In this document: piece by piece, positions 1-9,900 of the stretch
Numbering within the stretch: the stretch's first letter is position 1
Layout of the letters: every line of letters begins with the position of its first letter
From: Melioribacteraceae bacterium
GTDB lineage: Bacteria > Bacteroidota > Ignavibacteria > Ignavibacteriales > Melioribacteraceae
Length of the DNA: 42,677 bases
Direction of reading: 5' to 3'
Assembly: GCA_021740785.1 (NCBI GenBank)
Contig: JAIOZI010000048.1
Location: 1-42,677, forward strand
The notes under the pieces: generated by a model
Seen by the model: only the letters and a program-made list of their open reading frames with translations
Databases searched by the model: none
Told to the model about the DNA's origin: nothing
Made by a program: the position numbers and the translations under genes

Positions 1-393
1 GCTTTGGGATATTAATTTTGTCTCGTTCGGATATAATGGTAGTTGTAATTGCATATTATACTTAATTTAATGCATTTTTATTTTGCGAACAACAACTCTT
101 AATTCCTTATTTTTATTCACGGGGTAAGGAGTTCTGAATATACCCCTTAAAACGGTAGATCATCTATTCTAAGCAGTGAATAAAAGAGAGCCCGTCTTGT
201 TATTCTCAGGACTCAAAGGTCTTTTTCAAAATTGATAATGTTCCGGGGTTAAATTATGAAAAAACAACACATAATTAGAAGATTTTATGGAAAATCTCGA
301 ATTAAACAACAACTCTCAATCAGCCCATTTTGAATAATTTTGGCATAATTTATGGTGATGTTGATGCTCATAGGAAATCCGAAAATAATTTGA
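1..393. other. Gene-free leader upstream of the rnf operon
   Basis: I see no credible coding region or RNA gene here; all reading frames are broken into short pieces. A perfect TATAAT lies at 32-37 but has no convincing -35 partner. A 6-bp inverted repeat GGGGTA/TACCCC brackets about 121-146, with no T-run after it. The 12-mer AACAACAACTCT occurs twice, at 88-99 and 305-316. A CATAAT preceded by TGG (341-349) could be an extended -10 promoter for rnfC, about 38 bases before its start. The upstream neighbour lies outside the window. Confidence 0.6.
341..349 (+). promoter_or_regulatory. Candidate extended -10 promoter of the rnf operon
   Basis: TGG followed by CATAAT (5 of 6 to the consensus -10) gives an extended -10 layout, with a start about 38 bases before rnfC. 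No recognisable -35 lies 16-18 bases upstream. The overlapping TAATTTTG at 335-342 also matches the TAnnTTTG -7 element of Bacteroidota promoters, but there is no TTTG at the right distance for a -33 element. This is a weak assignment in AT-rich DNA. Confidence 0.25.
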
Positions 394-1740
394 ATGATAA
401 ACATGAACTTATTCCAAAAAGCAAAAACATTCCGGGGCGGAATTCATCCCGGAGAGGCAAAGGAGTTATCTGAAAATTCAGTATTTGAGACAATGCCGAA
501 TCCCGCTGCAATTCTTATACCTCTCCAGCATTCCGCAGGTAAAGCGGCAAAACCTCTTGTTAAAAAGGGAGATGATGTTAAATGCGGACAATTAATCGCA
601 GAACCGGACGGATTTATCTCGGCTCCGATTCACAGTCCGGTATCGGGTAAAGTCACAAAAATTACTCCCGCCGCAACTGTTGGTGGATTTCCGAAAGACA
701 CAATTTTAATAACACCTGCTGAAACGAACGAATATGATTTTATGGAGACGCTCAATCCCGATAAAGTAACTCCTGCTGAAATCAAAGAGAGAGTAAAACA
801 AGCAGGAATTGTAGGGAAAGGCGGAGCGGCATTCCCAACATATGTAAAGTTATCTCCCCCGGAAGACAAAAAAATTGATGTGATTATTCTGAACGGATGC
901 GAATGTGAACCGTATCTAACTCGTGATTATAGATTCATGATAGAAAGAACAAATGAAGTTGTAAGCGGACTGCAGTTAATAATGAAAGCAATCGGGGTGG
1001 ACAAAGGATCGATTGGAATTGAAGACAATAAACCCGGGGCAATTGCAAAACTAAAAGAAGCCGTAAAGTTTATTCCGAATATCACAGTTGATGTTGTAAA
1101 AACAAAATACCCTCAAGGCGCTGAAAAAATGTTAATTAAAGCAGTTACTAACCGTGAAGTTCCTCCCGGAAAATTGCCGATGGATGTCGGAGTAGTAATA
1201 CAAAACATCGGTACGGCGATTGCTGTTCATGATGCAGTTGTGAAAGGAGAGCCTGAGATAACAGCGGCATTAACAGTGTCCGGCAAAGGAATAAATCAAC
1301 CGAAGAATTTAATTGTTAGAGTAGGCACACCGCTGAGCGATGTGATTGAATACTGCGGCGGAGTTAATGAATATGTCGAAAAAGTTGTGGTTGGCGGACC
1401 AATGATGGGTGTTGCTCAATTCGATTTTTCCGCACCAATTCAAAAAGCTACATCCGGTCTTCTGGTTTTGACTGAAGATGAAATTAATGCCCATGAAGAA
1501 ACACCCTGCTTAAAATGCGGTATGTGTGTTGATGTTTGTCCTCTTGGATTAGAGCCGACAAAATTAGCGCGATTATCAAAATTAGATAGATTGGAGGAAG
1601 CTGAAAAACTTGATATCACCGTATGTATGGAATGCGGTACATGTACTTATACCTGCCCGGCGAACATTCCGTTAGTTCAGTGGATTCGACTCGGTAAACA
1701 GAGAGTTATGACTATGCAGAGAGAAAGAAAAAGCGCTTAA
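394..1740 (+). CDS. rnfC: Rnf electron transport complex subunit RnfC
   Basis: RnfC is the peripheral iron-sulfur/flavoprotein subunit of the Rnf complex, which moves electrons between reduced ferredoxin and NAD+ at the cytoplasmic membrane and couples this to Na+ or H+ transport. The 448-residue protein begins FRGGIHP-like, has the glycine-rich GKGGAAFPT nucleotide-binding stretch near residue 140 and NGCECEPYLTRD near 172. It ends with two 4Fe-4S motifs, C372-x2-C-x2-C-x3-C-P and C411-x2-C-x2-C-x3-C-P. The length matches the short clostridial/Bacteroidota form, without the long repetitive C-terminus of E. coli RsxC. The start is ATG 394; ATG 403 (MNLFQKAKTF) is an equally good alternative, since neither has a strong ribosome site. 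It is the first gene of rnfCDGEA-apbE-rnfB-rseC. Confidence 0.97.
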   Translation: MINMNLFQKAKTFRGGIHPGEAKELSENSVFETMPNPAAILIPLQHSAGKAAKPLVKKGDDVKCGQLIAEPDGFISAPIHSPVSGKVTKITPAATVGGFPKDTILITPAETNEYDFMETLNPDKVTPAEIKERVKQAGIVGKGGAAFPTYVKLSPPEDKKIDVIILNGCECEPYLTRDYRFMIERTNEVVSGLQLIMKAIGVDKGSIGIEDNKPGAIAKLKEAVKFIPNITVDVVKTKYPQGAEKMLIKAVTNREVPPGKLPMDVGVVIQNIGTAIAVHDAVVKGEPEITAALTVSGKGINQPKNLIVRVGTPLSDVIEYCGGVNEYVEKVVVGGPMMGVAQFDFSAPIQKATSGLLVLTEDEINAHEETPCLKCGMCVDVCPLGLEPTKLARLSKLDRLEEAEKLDITVCMECGTCTYTCPANIPLVQWIRLGKQRVMTMQRERKSA

Positions 1741-1771
1741 CGAAATACTGATTTAAAATTATAGAGAGAAA

Positions 1772-2740
1772 ATGGCTGCAACTACTACAAATCCAACTTA
1801 CAAATTAGACCTAACAAGTTCACCGCATGTGCATTCAAGGTGGTCGACAAAACAGGCAATGTGGATGGTTGTCTTTGCGTTGATCCCTTCAATTATTTCT
1901 GCTGTTGTCTTCTTTGGTTTTTACCAATTATTGATTATAGCGGTTAGTGTCGGCTTTGCGGTTGGAACAGAAGCGGCGATTAAAGCGATTAGAAAAAGAC
2001 CAATTACAATTATGGATGGAAGCGGAATTATAACCGGGCTGCTTCTTGCACTTATTCTGCCGCCGAATTTTAATTTAGCTTTCACTGCAATTGGTTCGGT
2101 TGTTGCAATCGGTATCGGGAAGGAGATTTTCGGCGGATTAGGTTATAATATTTTCAATCCGGCGCTTGTCGGAAGAGCATTTTTACAAGCTTCATTCCCC
2201 GTTCCAATGACTACATGGACTGCACCTAATTACACAGTCGATGCTGTAACTACAGCAACTCCGTTATCTGCATTTAAATTCGATAAGGTCGCTGCAGATT
2301 TATCCGATTTATTTATTGGTAATATCGGCGGTTCCACCGGGGAAACATCGTCAATAGCTGTTCTAATCGGCGGGATAGTTTTAATCGGCGCAGGTGTTGT
2401 TAATTGGCGGGTTCCTGTTTCGATGATTGCCGGAATTTTGGTCTTCGGCGGAATATTCTATTTCATTGATCCGGCTGCGTATCCGAACCCGGTATTTCAT
2501 TTGTTTGCCGGCGGATTTTTATTCGGCGCGCTTTTTATGGCAACCGACTGGGTGACTTCTCCGCTTACTTCAAAGGGAATGATAATATATGGTTTGGGCA
2601 TTGCGCTTGTGCTTGTAATTATCAGACTTTTCGGCGGGTTACCCGAAGGTGTTATGTATGCAATTTTATTTATGAATTCATTCGTTCCTTTGATAAATAG
2701 ATATAATCGCCCGCGTGTATTCGGGGAGGTGACAAAATGA
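1772..2740 (+). CDS. rnfD: Rnf electron transport complex subunit RnfD
   Basis: RnfD is an integral membrane subunit that carries covalently bound FMN and shares ancestry with NqrB of the Na+-translocating NADH:quinone reductase. The 322-residue protein has many hydrophobic segments from about residue 30 to 310 and the family signature FNPALVGRAFL (128-138). The probable flavinylation site is Thr163 in VTTATPLS. The surrounding tetrapeptide is TTAT rather than the textbook (S/T)GAT, so the small glycine is replaced, although the position just before PL and after the FNPA block agrees with other RnfD proteins. Its stop overlaps the rnfG start by ATGA, typical of translational coupling. The apbE gene four reading frames downstream encodes the enzyme expected to attach the FMN. 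Confidence 0.96.
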   Translation: MAATTTNPTYKLDLTSSPHVHSRWSTKQAMWMVVFALIPSIISAVVFFGFYQLLIIAVSVGFAVGTEAAIKAIRKRPITIMDGSGIITGLLLALILPPNFNLAFTAIGSVVAIGIGKEIFGGLGYNIFNPALVGRAFLQASFPVPMTTWTAPNYTVDAVTTATPLSAFKFDKVAADLSDLFIGNIGGSTGETSSIAVLIGGIVLIGAGVVNWRVPVSMIAGILVFGGIFYFIDPAAYPNPVFHLFAGGFLFGALFMATDWVTSPLTSKGMIIYGLGIALVLVIIRLFGGLPEGVMYAILFMNSFVPLINRYNRPRVFGEVTK

Positions 2741-3303
2741 AAACAGTTATTCACATGTTAATTACGCTTACTATTATCGGTGTTATTTCCGGGGCTCTGC
2801 TCTCCCAGCTAAGCGGTTGGGCGGCTCCTAAAATTGCCGCACATAGAAAAGCCGAAACGGAAAAAGCAATATTTTTGGTTCAACCAAATGCTGATTCGTA
2901 TGAAAAGATTGAGACAGTTGATTTTGAATTATATAAAGTATTTGATGAAAATAAAGAAGCAATTGGTTATGCACTCCCTTACGAAGGCAATGGTTTTCAA
3001 GGAAAGATTAGATTGATGGTCGGTGTAAAGTATGACTTGAATGAATTAGTCGGACTCGAAGTATTGGAGCAGGTTGAAACTCCTGGACTCGGTACAAAGG
3101 TAACGGAAGAGCCGTTTACAAGTCAGTTTAATAAATTAATAGCCGATCCAAATGTTGAATGGGTTAAGGGTGCCGAGCCATCCAACCCGAATGAAATTCA
3201 AACAATAACCGGGGCAACTATTTCATCAAAAGCGATAGTACAAATTGTGAATCAAGGATTGGATAAACTCCGAGCATCACTCAAAACCGGGGGTGAGTTA
3301 TGA
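2737..3303 (+). CDS. rnfG: Rnf electron transport complex subunit RnfG
   Basis: RnfG is a single-span membrane protein with an extracytoplasmic FMN-binding domain (homologous to NqrC). The 188-residue product has one N-terminal membrane segment (residues about 5-25), the conserved ETPGLGTKV stretch (114-122) and the canonical flavinylation motif TGAT, with Thr161 as the residue that would be esterified to FMN by ApbE. It overlaps rnfD by 4 bp and rnfE by 4 bp (ATGA at both junctions), so the three subunits are probably made by coupled translation. Confidence 0.96.
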   Translation: MKTVIHMLITLTIIGVISGALLSQLSGWAAPKIAAHRKAETEKAIFLVQPNADSYEKIETVDFELYKVFDENKEAIGYALPYEGNGFQGKIRLMVGVKYDLNELVGLEVLEQVETPGLGTKVTEEPFTSQFNKLIADPNVEWVKGAEPSNPNEIQTITGATISSKAIVQIVNQGLDKLRASLKTGGEL

Positions 3304-3983
3304 GTAAAAAAGCAACGCTTGCAAGAGAATATGTAAAAGGATTATGGGAACAGAATGCTGTTTTCAGACAGGTTCTTGGTATGTGTCCAACACTTGCCGT
3401 AACGGTATCGGCAATCAACGGAATCGCCATGGCTTTGGCAACCACTTTTGTTTTGGTTTTTTCCAGCGTTATTATTTCATCAATTCGAAAATTAATTCCT
3501 TCGCAAGTACGAATAGCTTCTTACATTGTGGTAATTGCAACCTTTGTTACGATTGTTGATTTGGTGATGAAAGCACAATTCCCTGAATTGAGTAAAGCGC
3601 TCGGACCATATATACCGCTGATTGTTGTTAACTGTTTAATTCTCGGAAGACAGGAAGCCTTCTCTTCAAAAAATCCTGTGTTCAGATCATTTCTAGATGC
3701 CCTGGGAATGGGAACCGGGTTTCTTGTTGCATTATTTTTGCTCGGCGGAATTAGAGAGATATTTGGAAACAGAACTTTGCTGGGACTGCAAATATTACCA
3801 AATTTTTATGAACCATGGCTGGTGATGATTTTACCTGCCGGTGCATTTTTAACACTTGGATTAATGATGGGATTTTTCAATACAATGTCTCAACGCAAGA
3901 AAAGATTAGAACACCAAACAATTATTCAACAACATTTGAAACCGCAGAAACCTGCTTTGGCATCTGATGGGGAGGCAAATTAA
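3300..3983 (+). CDS. rnfE: Rnf electron transport complex subunit RnfE
   Basis: RnfE is a polytopic inner-membrane subunit homologous to NqrD. With RnfA it forms the pseudo-symmetric core that holds the intramembrane iron-sulfur centre. The 227-residue protein starts MSKKATLAREYVKGLWEQNAVF, followed by the signature LGMCPTLAVT (conserved Cys about residue 29) and a second half-repeat PLIVVNCLILGRQEAF with the paired Cys near 112. About six membrane segments are visible. The hydrophilic C-terminus (about 200-227) is rich in Lys/Gln. It overlaps rnfG by 4 bp and abuts rnfA directly (TAA then ATG). Confidence 0.96.
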   Translation: MSKKATLAREYVKGLWEQNAVFRQVLGMCPTLAVTVSAINGIAMALATTFVLVFSSVIISSIRKLIPSQVRIASYIVVIATFVTIVDLVMKAQFPELSKALGPYIPLIVVNCLILGRQEAFSSKNPVFRSFLDALGMGTGFLVALFLLGGIREIFGNRTLLGLQILPNFYEPWLVMILPAGAFLTLGLMMGFFNTMSQRKKRLEHQTIIQQHLKPQKPALASDGEAN

Positions 3984-4562
3984 ATGGAACTGGTATTAAT
4001 ATTCTTTTCGGCAGCAATTGTAAACAACTTTGTGTTGTCGTACTTTCTTGGTATTTGTCCGTTCATCGGAGTTTCCGGAAAAATTTCATCGGCATTTTCA
4101 ATGGGATTAGCGACAACATTCGTAATGTCTATCACCTCAATCGTTACATGGCTGATTTATCACCTGGTATTGGTGCCGAATAACTTAGACTTTTTACAGT
4201 ACGTTTCTTTCATTCTTGTGATTGCCTCATTAGTTCAATTTGTTGAAATGTTCATTAAGAAAATAAGTCAGCCTTTATACAGAGCGCTCGGAATTTTTCT
4301 GCCGCTGATAACAACAAATTGTGCAATACTCGGATTAGCGCTGTTCATCGTACTGAAAGAGTACTCATTTATTGAAGGTATTGTTTACGGTTTGGGCGCC
4401 GGCGCCGGTTTTACATTGGCAATTACCTTAATGGCAGGAATTCGAGAGGAATTGGATTTAGCGGATGTTCCAAAATCATTTCAGGGCGCACCGATAACGC
4501 TGCTTGTTGCCGGTATTCTAGCTCTTGCATTTATGGGATTTGCAGGCTTAATTTCGGGATAA
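3984..4562 (+). CDS. rnfA: Rnf electron transport complex subunit RnfA
   Basis: RnfA is the second core membrane subunit, homologous to NqrE and to RnfE in the opposite topology. The 192-residue protein has six hydrophobic helices and the signatures NNFVLSYFLGICPFIGVS (Cys about 25) and PLITTNCAILG (Cys about 111), the two conserved cysteines that ligate the membrane-embedded cluster. GIREELDLADVP near 155 is also typical. The start codon directly follows the rnfE stop, and the preceding GGGGAGG run (about 3969-3976) provides one of the better ribosome binding sites in the operon. Confidence 0.97.
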   Translation: MELVLIFFSAAIVNNFVLSYFLGICPFIGVSGKISSAFSMGLATTFVMSITSIVTWLIYHLVLVPNNLDFLQYVSFILVIASLVQFVEMFIKKISQPLYRALGIFLPLITTNCAILGLALFIVLKEYSFIEGIVYGLGAGAGFTLAITLMAGIREELDLADVPKSFQGAPITLLVAGILALAFMGFAGLISG

Positions 4563-4581
4563 TAAAAAATTGGAATTCGAA

Positions 4582-5556
4582 GTGAAATTAAAAGCATACA
4601 TAATTGTTTTCATTGCTCTTCTATTATTGAGCTGCGCTGAAGAGAGTGAAAAAGCTGTTAGGCGGACTACTATTTCTATGGGAACAATGATTGAAATTCA
4701 GGTTGCGGATCTCGATGAAAAAGAATCGAATAAAGCAATAACTGCTGCATTTAATGAGATAGAAAGAATTAACCGGAAGTATTCTACCTACATTAAAAAT
4801 AATTTAATGTGGGATATCAATAATTCCGACAAAAAAGTGATTGATGTAGATCCCGAAACCTACGACCTGTTGATTATTTGTGACGAGCTTTTTCACACCA
4901 CCAACGAAGCATTTGATCCTGCAATAGGAAATTTGATAGATCTACTCGGATTTGAAACCGGTTATCCGGATTTGCCGGAACCCGGAACAATTGTGGAAGC
5001 CCTTCAAAATGTTGGCTGGAAGCATGTAAACATTGAAGAAAAAAACAAACTCCGCCGAAGTCGAAATGTAAAACTTAATTTCGGAGCAATTGCAAAAGGA
5101 TACGCAGTCGACAGAGCTTCGTTTATTCTGGATAGTCTTGGAGTTAAAAAGTATTTGGTAAATGCAGGCGGTGAAGTAAAGGGTGAAGGAAGGGAATGGC
5201 TTGTTGGTATTCAACATCCGAGAAAGAAAAATGAATTATTAGGAAGCATTGTATTAAACGGTAGAGGAATTGCAACCTCGGGAGATTATGAACAGTTTTT
5301 TAATAAAGCGGGAAGACGGTATACTCATATCATAAATCCCGTCACAGGATATCCTGCAAGAGAATGCATGGCAGTAACTGTAATTACCGCCGATGTTACA
5401 AGAGCGGATGCATTGGCGACCGGGATATTCGTTCAATCTCCGCAAATAGGTTTAGAGATTATTGAAGGACTAAAAGAAACTGAATGTTTGATTGTTGACA
5501 GCTCGGGTGTAATAATAAAATCTTCGGGCTTCGATAAATTTTTACGGAGGCACTAA
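4582..5556 (+). CDS. apbE: FAD:protein FMN transferase (ApbE lipoprotein)
   Basis: ApbE uses FAD to attach FMN to a threonine of RnfD/RnfG/NqrB/NqrC-type proteins. Family motifs are all present: MGTMIEIQV near the N-terminus, FDPAIGNL, NFGAIAKGYAVDRA, NAGGEVKGEG, the YTHIINPVTGYPA block and ADALATGIFV with the metal-binding Asp. I place the start at GTG 4582, giving 324 residues that begin with a lipoprotein signal (KLKAYIIVFIALLLLSC, lipobox Cys at residue 18). A GGA sits about eight bases before it. A TTG at 4570 would add four residues ahead of the signal peptide and is less likely. Lipidation puts the enzyme on the outer face of the membrane, where the RnfG FMN domain is. Its position between rnfA and rnfB strongly implies it serves this complex. 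Confidence 0.95.
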   Translation: MKLKAYIIVFIALLLLSCAEESEKAVRRTTISMGTMIEIQVADLDEKESNKAITAAFNEIERINRKYSTYIKNNLMWDINNSDKKVIDVDPETYDLLIICDELFHTTNEAFDPAIGNLIDLLGFETGYPDLPEPGTIVEALQNVGWKHVNIEEKNKLRRSRNVKLNFGAIAKGYAVDRASFILDSLGVKKYLVNAGGEVKGEGREWLVGIQHPRKKNELLGSIVLNGRGIATSGDYEQFFNKAGRRYTHIINPVTGYPARECMAVTVITADVTRADALATGIFVQSPQIGLEIIEGLKETECLIVDSSGVIIKSSGFDKFLRRH

Positions 5557-5557
5557 C

Positions 5558-6382
5558 ATGGAACCAACATTATTAATCGCAATAGCTACAATGGGCGGAT
5601 TGGGTTTTTTATTCGCAGGCAGTTTAGCAATTGCAGATAAAAAATTACGCGTTGTGGAAAATCCGCTTATCGCAAAAGTTAATGATGTTCTGCCGGGTGC
5701 AAACTGCGGCGGCTGCGGAAAAGCAGGTTGTTACGATTTTGCTGTAAATGTTGTTGAAGGGAAATCCCCGGTTAACGGTTGTCCGGTTGGAGGAGAAGAA
5801 ACTTCAAGAGCGATAGCTGAAATAATGGGAGTTGAAGCCGGAGATTCTGTAAAAATGCTGCCGAGAATTTTGTGTCGTGGAGGAAATAGCGAAGCTGTAA
5901 AGAAAATGGTTAATTATTACGGTCCTCTTAGCTGTTCTGCAATGCACCTGGTTTCCGGTGGTGATAAAATGTGTTATTACGGATGTTTGGGAGGCGGGGA
6001 TTGTATTGAAGCATGCCCGTTTGATGCTATGTTTATGAATGCAGACGGTTTGCCGGAAGTAATTGAAGAGCTTTGCACCGGTTGTGGAAATTGTGTAAAA
6101 GCGTGTCTGCGGGATGTTATCGAAATGCACCCGGAAGATAGAAATGTTTTTGTTTTCTGCAAGAATCACGATGATCCCAAAACATCAAAAGATGTTTGCA
6201 GTGTTGCATGCCTAGGGTGTGGAATATGTGCAAGAAAATCCGGAGGCGGAGTTGAAATGGATAATTATTTGGCAGTAATCAATTATGATAAGTTGGATGA
6301 AAGCACCATTCCGTTTGATAAATGCCGCACGAATGCTATCGGACATTTAAGAGAAATAAATGAGAGAGAAACCATAAATTAA
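5558..6382 (+). CDS. rnfB: Rnf electron transport complex subunit RnfB (ferredoxin-type)
   Basis: RnfB is the multi-cluster subunit that accepts electrons from soluble ferredoxin. The 274-residue protein has an N-terminal membrane anchor (about 3-25) and the four-cysteine cluster domain ANCGGCGKAGCYDFA...GCPVGG (about 48-80). Ferredoxin-like modules follow: CYYGCLGGGDCIEACPFDAM, CTGCGNCVKACLRDVIEM and a third Cys-rich block CSVACLGCGICARKS. In the second module the usual CP is CL. A strong ACGGAGG ribosome site at about 5544 precedes ATG 5558, and there is one base between the apbE stop and this start. rnfB in last position, after apbE, differs from the rnfB-first order of gammaproteobacteria. 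Confidence 0.96.
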   Translation: MEPTLLIAIATMGGLGFLFAGSLAIADKKLRVVENPLIAKVNDVLPGANCGGCGKAGCYDFAVNVVEGKSPVNGCPVGGEETSRAIAEIMGVEAGDSVKMLPRILCRGGNSEAVKKMVNYYGPLSCSAMHLVSGGDKMCYYGCLGGGDCIEACPFDAMFMNADGLPEVIEELCTGCGNCVKACLRDVIEMHPEDRNVFVFCKNHDDPKTSKDVCSVACLGCGICARKSGGGVEMDNYLAVINYDKLDESTIPFDKCRTNAIGHLREINERETIN

Positions 6383-6383
6383 A

Positions 6384-6824
6384 ATGGCGGCAGAAGAATT
6401 ATTTGAAGAAGGAATTGTTGTTGAATCAACTAACGGAGAGGCAAAGGTTGCATTGCTTAAAGGGGATAGCTGTGAACACTGTTCTGCAAAGCTATATTGC
6501 AAACCGCAATCGGAAAACACAAATTTATTGAATGTAACCGATCCGTTTGGTGTGAATCCCGGGGATGAAGTTAAAATTTCCGTTAGCGGATCGGATGTTC
6601 TTAAAGCGGCTTTCGTTTTATACGGGATGCCGCTGATTCTGTTAGTTGCAGGTTTATTTATTGGTTTGTCCTTTTTTAAAAATTCTTCTATGCCGGAATT
6701 ATATGCTTTTTTCACCGGTACGGCATTCCTAATAATCTATTTTTTTCTTACATATTTTCTGCCGCTCAAGCTTAAATCAAAAGCTGTATTACCCAAAATT
6801 ATCTTCGTTAAAAGAAAAGGTTAA
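6384..6824 (+). CDS. rseC: RseC/MucC-family membrane protein (Rnf-associated)
   Basis: The 146-residue protein has the RseC-family layout. An N-terminal beta-rich domain contains the cysteine pattern C-x2-C-x5-C (DSCEHCSAKLYC, about residues 29-40), followed by two membrane helices (about 70-92 and 101-124) and a short basic tail. RseC proteins influence sigma-E or SoxR reduction in proteobacteria. In Bacteroidota and Clostridia an RseC gene usually sits with rnf genes, as here, one base after rnfB, so a role in Rnf assembly or cluster handling is inferred rather than shown. It closes the operon; I see no clear terminator after it. Confidence 0.85.
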   Translation: MAAEELFEEGIVVESTNGEAKVALLKGDSCEHCSAKLYCKPQSENTNLLNVTDPFGVNPGDEVKISVSGSDVLKAAFVLYGMPLILLVAGLFIGLSFFKNSSMPELYAFFTGTAFLIIYFFLTYFLPLKLKSKAVLPKIIFVKRKG

Positions 6825-6890
6825 CCGGGGTCAGCGTCACATTATTTTTCTTTTCGATTGATTTCATTGTTATTTTTTGCAAAATTCAAA

Positions 6891-6908
6891 TATTCATTAA
6901 CCTGAATA
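6891..6908. repeat. Inverted repeat just before the sensor kinase start
   Basis: TATTCA and TGAATA form a perfect 6-bp inverted repeat around a 6-base spacer, ending 6 bases before ATG 6915. It could be a protein-binding site or a small RNA hairpin that occludes the ribosome site. It could equally be chance in AT-rich DNA. Confidence 0.3.
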
Positions 6909-6914
6909 AATTTT

Positions 6915-9900
6915 ATGATTCCCAGGCAAATTAAATATTTACTAGTCAGTTTCTTTACCCAGCGGAATCGGTACGTTTATTTTTCACTAATTATATTTTT
7001 TATTTTCACTTCAGCTCACTTCGCACAGCGGTATCCTGTAAAAAATTATACAGAAGAAAACGGACTTCCAAGTTCGATGGTATATGACGTTGAAAGAGAT
7101 TCCACGGGGGTTGCATGGTTTGCAACTAGAAATGGAATAGCTTCATTCAATGCTTCTGAATGGCGGAACTATAAAGCTCAAGAAGGTCTTGTGAAGCCGG
7201 ATTATAGTTGTCTAAAAGTTGATGGAAACGGTGATCTCTGGGCGCTTCATAAATCTGTTATCATTCAGAAATATGACCGCAATAAAGATGTTTGGCTGCC
7301 GCCGATAAAAATTCCTATTGGAAAGCCAGGCTCAATTGCAAAAACTTTTGATATAAAAGTTGGGACTGATACAACGATTGTAATAGTTTTAAGACGGGAC
7401 GGGCTGCTGCTTTATCAAAATAAAGAGTGGAATCATATCACGGTTAACAGTGGACTTATTGGTGATGAAGTAAACGATGTTTTTATTAGCAAAGATGAAA
7501 TTTTAGTAGCCGCCGAAAAAGGGATTTCAATAATTGATGATAATCTGAATATCGACAATAATTTATCCAAGAAACTGAACAGCTCATTTAAATCTCTTCT
7601 TGCAATTTCCCGCTATTTTAATCCTCAGGAAAAATCGGCAGATGAGTTTCTGATTTTATCGCACAAAGGTATTTTGAAATTGTCCGGTAATGAATTTCAG
7701 GTAATAAACTCCTCATTTAATATAATCACAAAAGATGAAGATGAAAGAAATTCAATCGTCGGTCCGTATTGTGATAAAATATTTTTTGGAACTAACAAAA
7801 CTCTGTATGAATTTGATCAGGTTGATCAAAAGGTTCAAATTCTTGATGACGGGAACGGTTTGAATGTCGGTGGAGTTTTTAGTTTTTTAATAGACTCCGA
7901 GAACATCCTCTGGATAGCCAGCGGCGGCGGTGTTTCAAAAATTTCCAGTTTTAGATTTAGCAATATTAAGGAGGAACAAGGACTTTTTAAGAATGATGTT
8001 TCATCAATAGTTGAACTCTCTCCAAACAGGATGCTTATTGGTCACCCAAACGGCATAAGCATTTATGATGAAGGCAAATTCAAAAAAATTAAATTATCAG
8101 AAGAAACTATTCTTGAGCCGGTGATTGATAGAATACTGGATATGCATAAGGATAAAGCCGGTAATATATGGATTGCCGCAGAGAATTTGGGATTTGCACA
8201 ATTCATTAGCGGGGAAGGTATTAAATGGTTGAAAGATGCCGGACCGGGAAAAGAGAATGCAAGTTCTATTGCTGAGGATGAATCGGGCAATATTTATTTA
8301 ACCACAGAGGAAGGACTATTGAAGAAAACATCCCGAGGCTTTATTAAAATAAACACTCCGTCATCAATGGCTTCTTATGTTAGGAAGGTATTTTATTATA
8401 ATAATAGGCTTATGATTGCAACTAGTTCATCCGGGATATTTATTAAGGGAGAAGACGAAAAGTGGATTAATATCAGAAACGATGATAATGAATACGCCAA
8501 CAATGTTTTTTCTATTTTCCCGGTAAGAGCCGGGAAATATTTTATAGGTACAATTGACGGATTATATCTTCTGTCGGATGGAGAATACAAAAAGTTTGCA
8601 CATGCAAATGGTTTCCATATTGATAGACCGGTCTATTTCATCATTAAAGACAATCAAGATATTGTTTGGTTTGGAACTGATAAAGGTGTTGTGTTATGGG
8701 ATGGGGAAAATAGTTATAATTTCAGTTCACAATTAGGACTAGCCGGTTTAGAAACGAGCCGGGATGCTGCGGTTATAGATTCGGAGGGACAAGTTTGGAT
8801 CGGGACTAACCGGGGGATTTCAATTTATTATCCGGAGTACGAACTTCAAACTAATCTTAAGCCTCATATTAATTTGCTCTTCGTGGATGCAAAAGAAAAG
8901 AGGCAGTCATTAAATGAAAAAATAGTTTTAGAAAATGATGAAAATGATCTGGAATTCTATTTCAACTCTCCGTCTTTAATTAACGAGGGATTAAATGTTT
9001 ATGAAGCGCTGCTGGAGGGTTACGATAATCATTGGGTTACCGTCAACAATTATGGTATTCCAAAAATTCGATACACAAATCTTTCTGCGGGTGAATATAG
9101 ATTTAAAGTCAGATCAAGAAATGCTCTTGGGACTTACAGTGAGGAAGCAGTATCAAGTTTGATAGTTATTAAGCTTCCTTTTTATCAGACTGTGTGGTTC
9201 ACATTTACATTGATTGCGGGTTTTGTTTGGATCGTGATTGTAATTGTGAGATATGTATCGAGGGGTAAATATTCTAAACAGCTCGAAAAAGAGGTAAGAG
9301 AACGAACTAAAAAATTGATGGAATCCGAAGATAGGTATGTTTCACTTCTAACAAGTATTCAGGATGGTATATATGTAAATCAGAATGGTAAACTCAACTA
9401 TGTTAATGAAGCATTTGCCTCGATGCTCGGTTATACCGTTGAAGAAGTTACAGGAAGGGATTATAAGGATTTTATCGCCCCGGAAAACATAGATCTCGTA
9501 GTTAAAAAGTATGAGCATAGAGTAAGAGAGAAGCAGGAAAACGAACAATATGAGGTGATATTTCTTCATAAAGATAAAAGGACTAGAATTTACGGCTCTA
9601 TTAATGCCGGCATTTACAAGTTCGGAGGAGATACTGCTTCCATCGGTACCGTAAAAAACATTACTGAAATAAGAGCCTCGCATGAACAATTGAAAAAACT
9701 ATCAACAGCAGTTAAGCAAAGTCCTGTTTCGGTTATTATTACAGACCGTAAGGGAGTGATTGAATATGTTAATCCTAGTTTTGAAGAGATCACGGGCTTG
9801 AACCTCGAAGAAATCTCAGGCAGAAAACCAACAATGTTAATTTCAGAGGAGACAGATCCTGAAACTTATAAAAACCTCTGGAGACAAATAATTGTTGGTA

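Noticed and set aside
344-358. Sigma-54 site (TGGCA...) before rnfC
   Set aside because: TGGCA is present at 341-345, but the required GC element 10 bases after the GG reads GG, and no enhancer-binding regulator is nearby.
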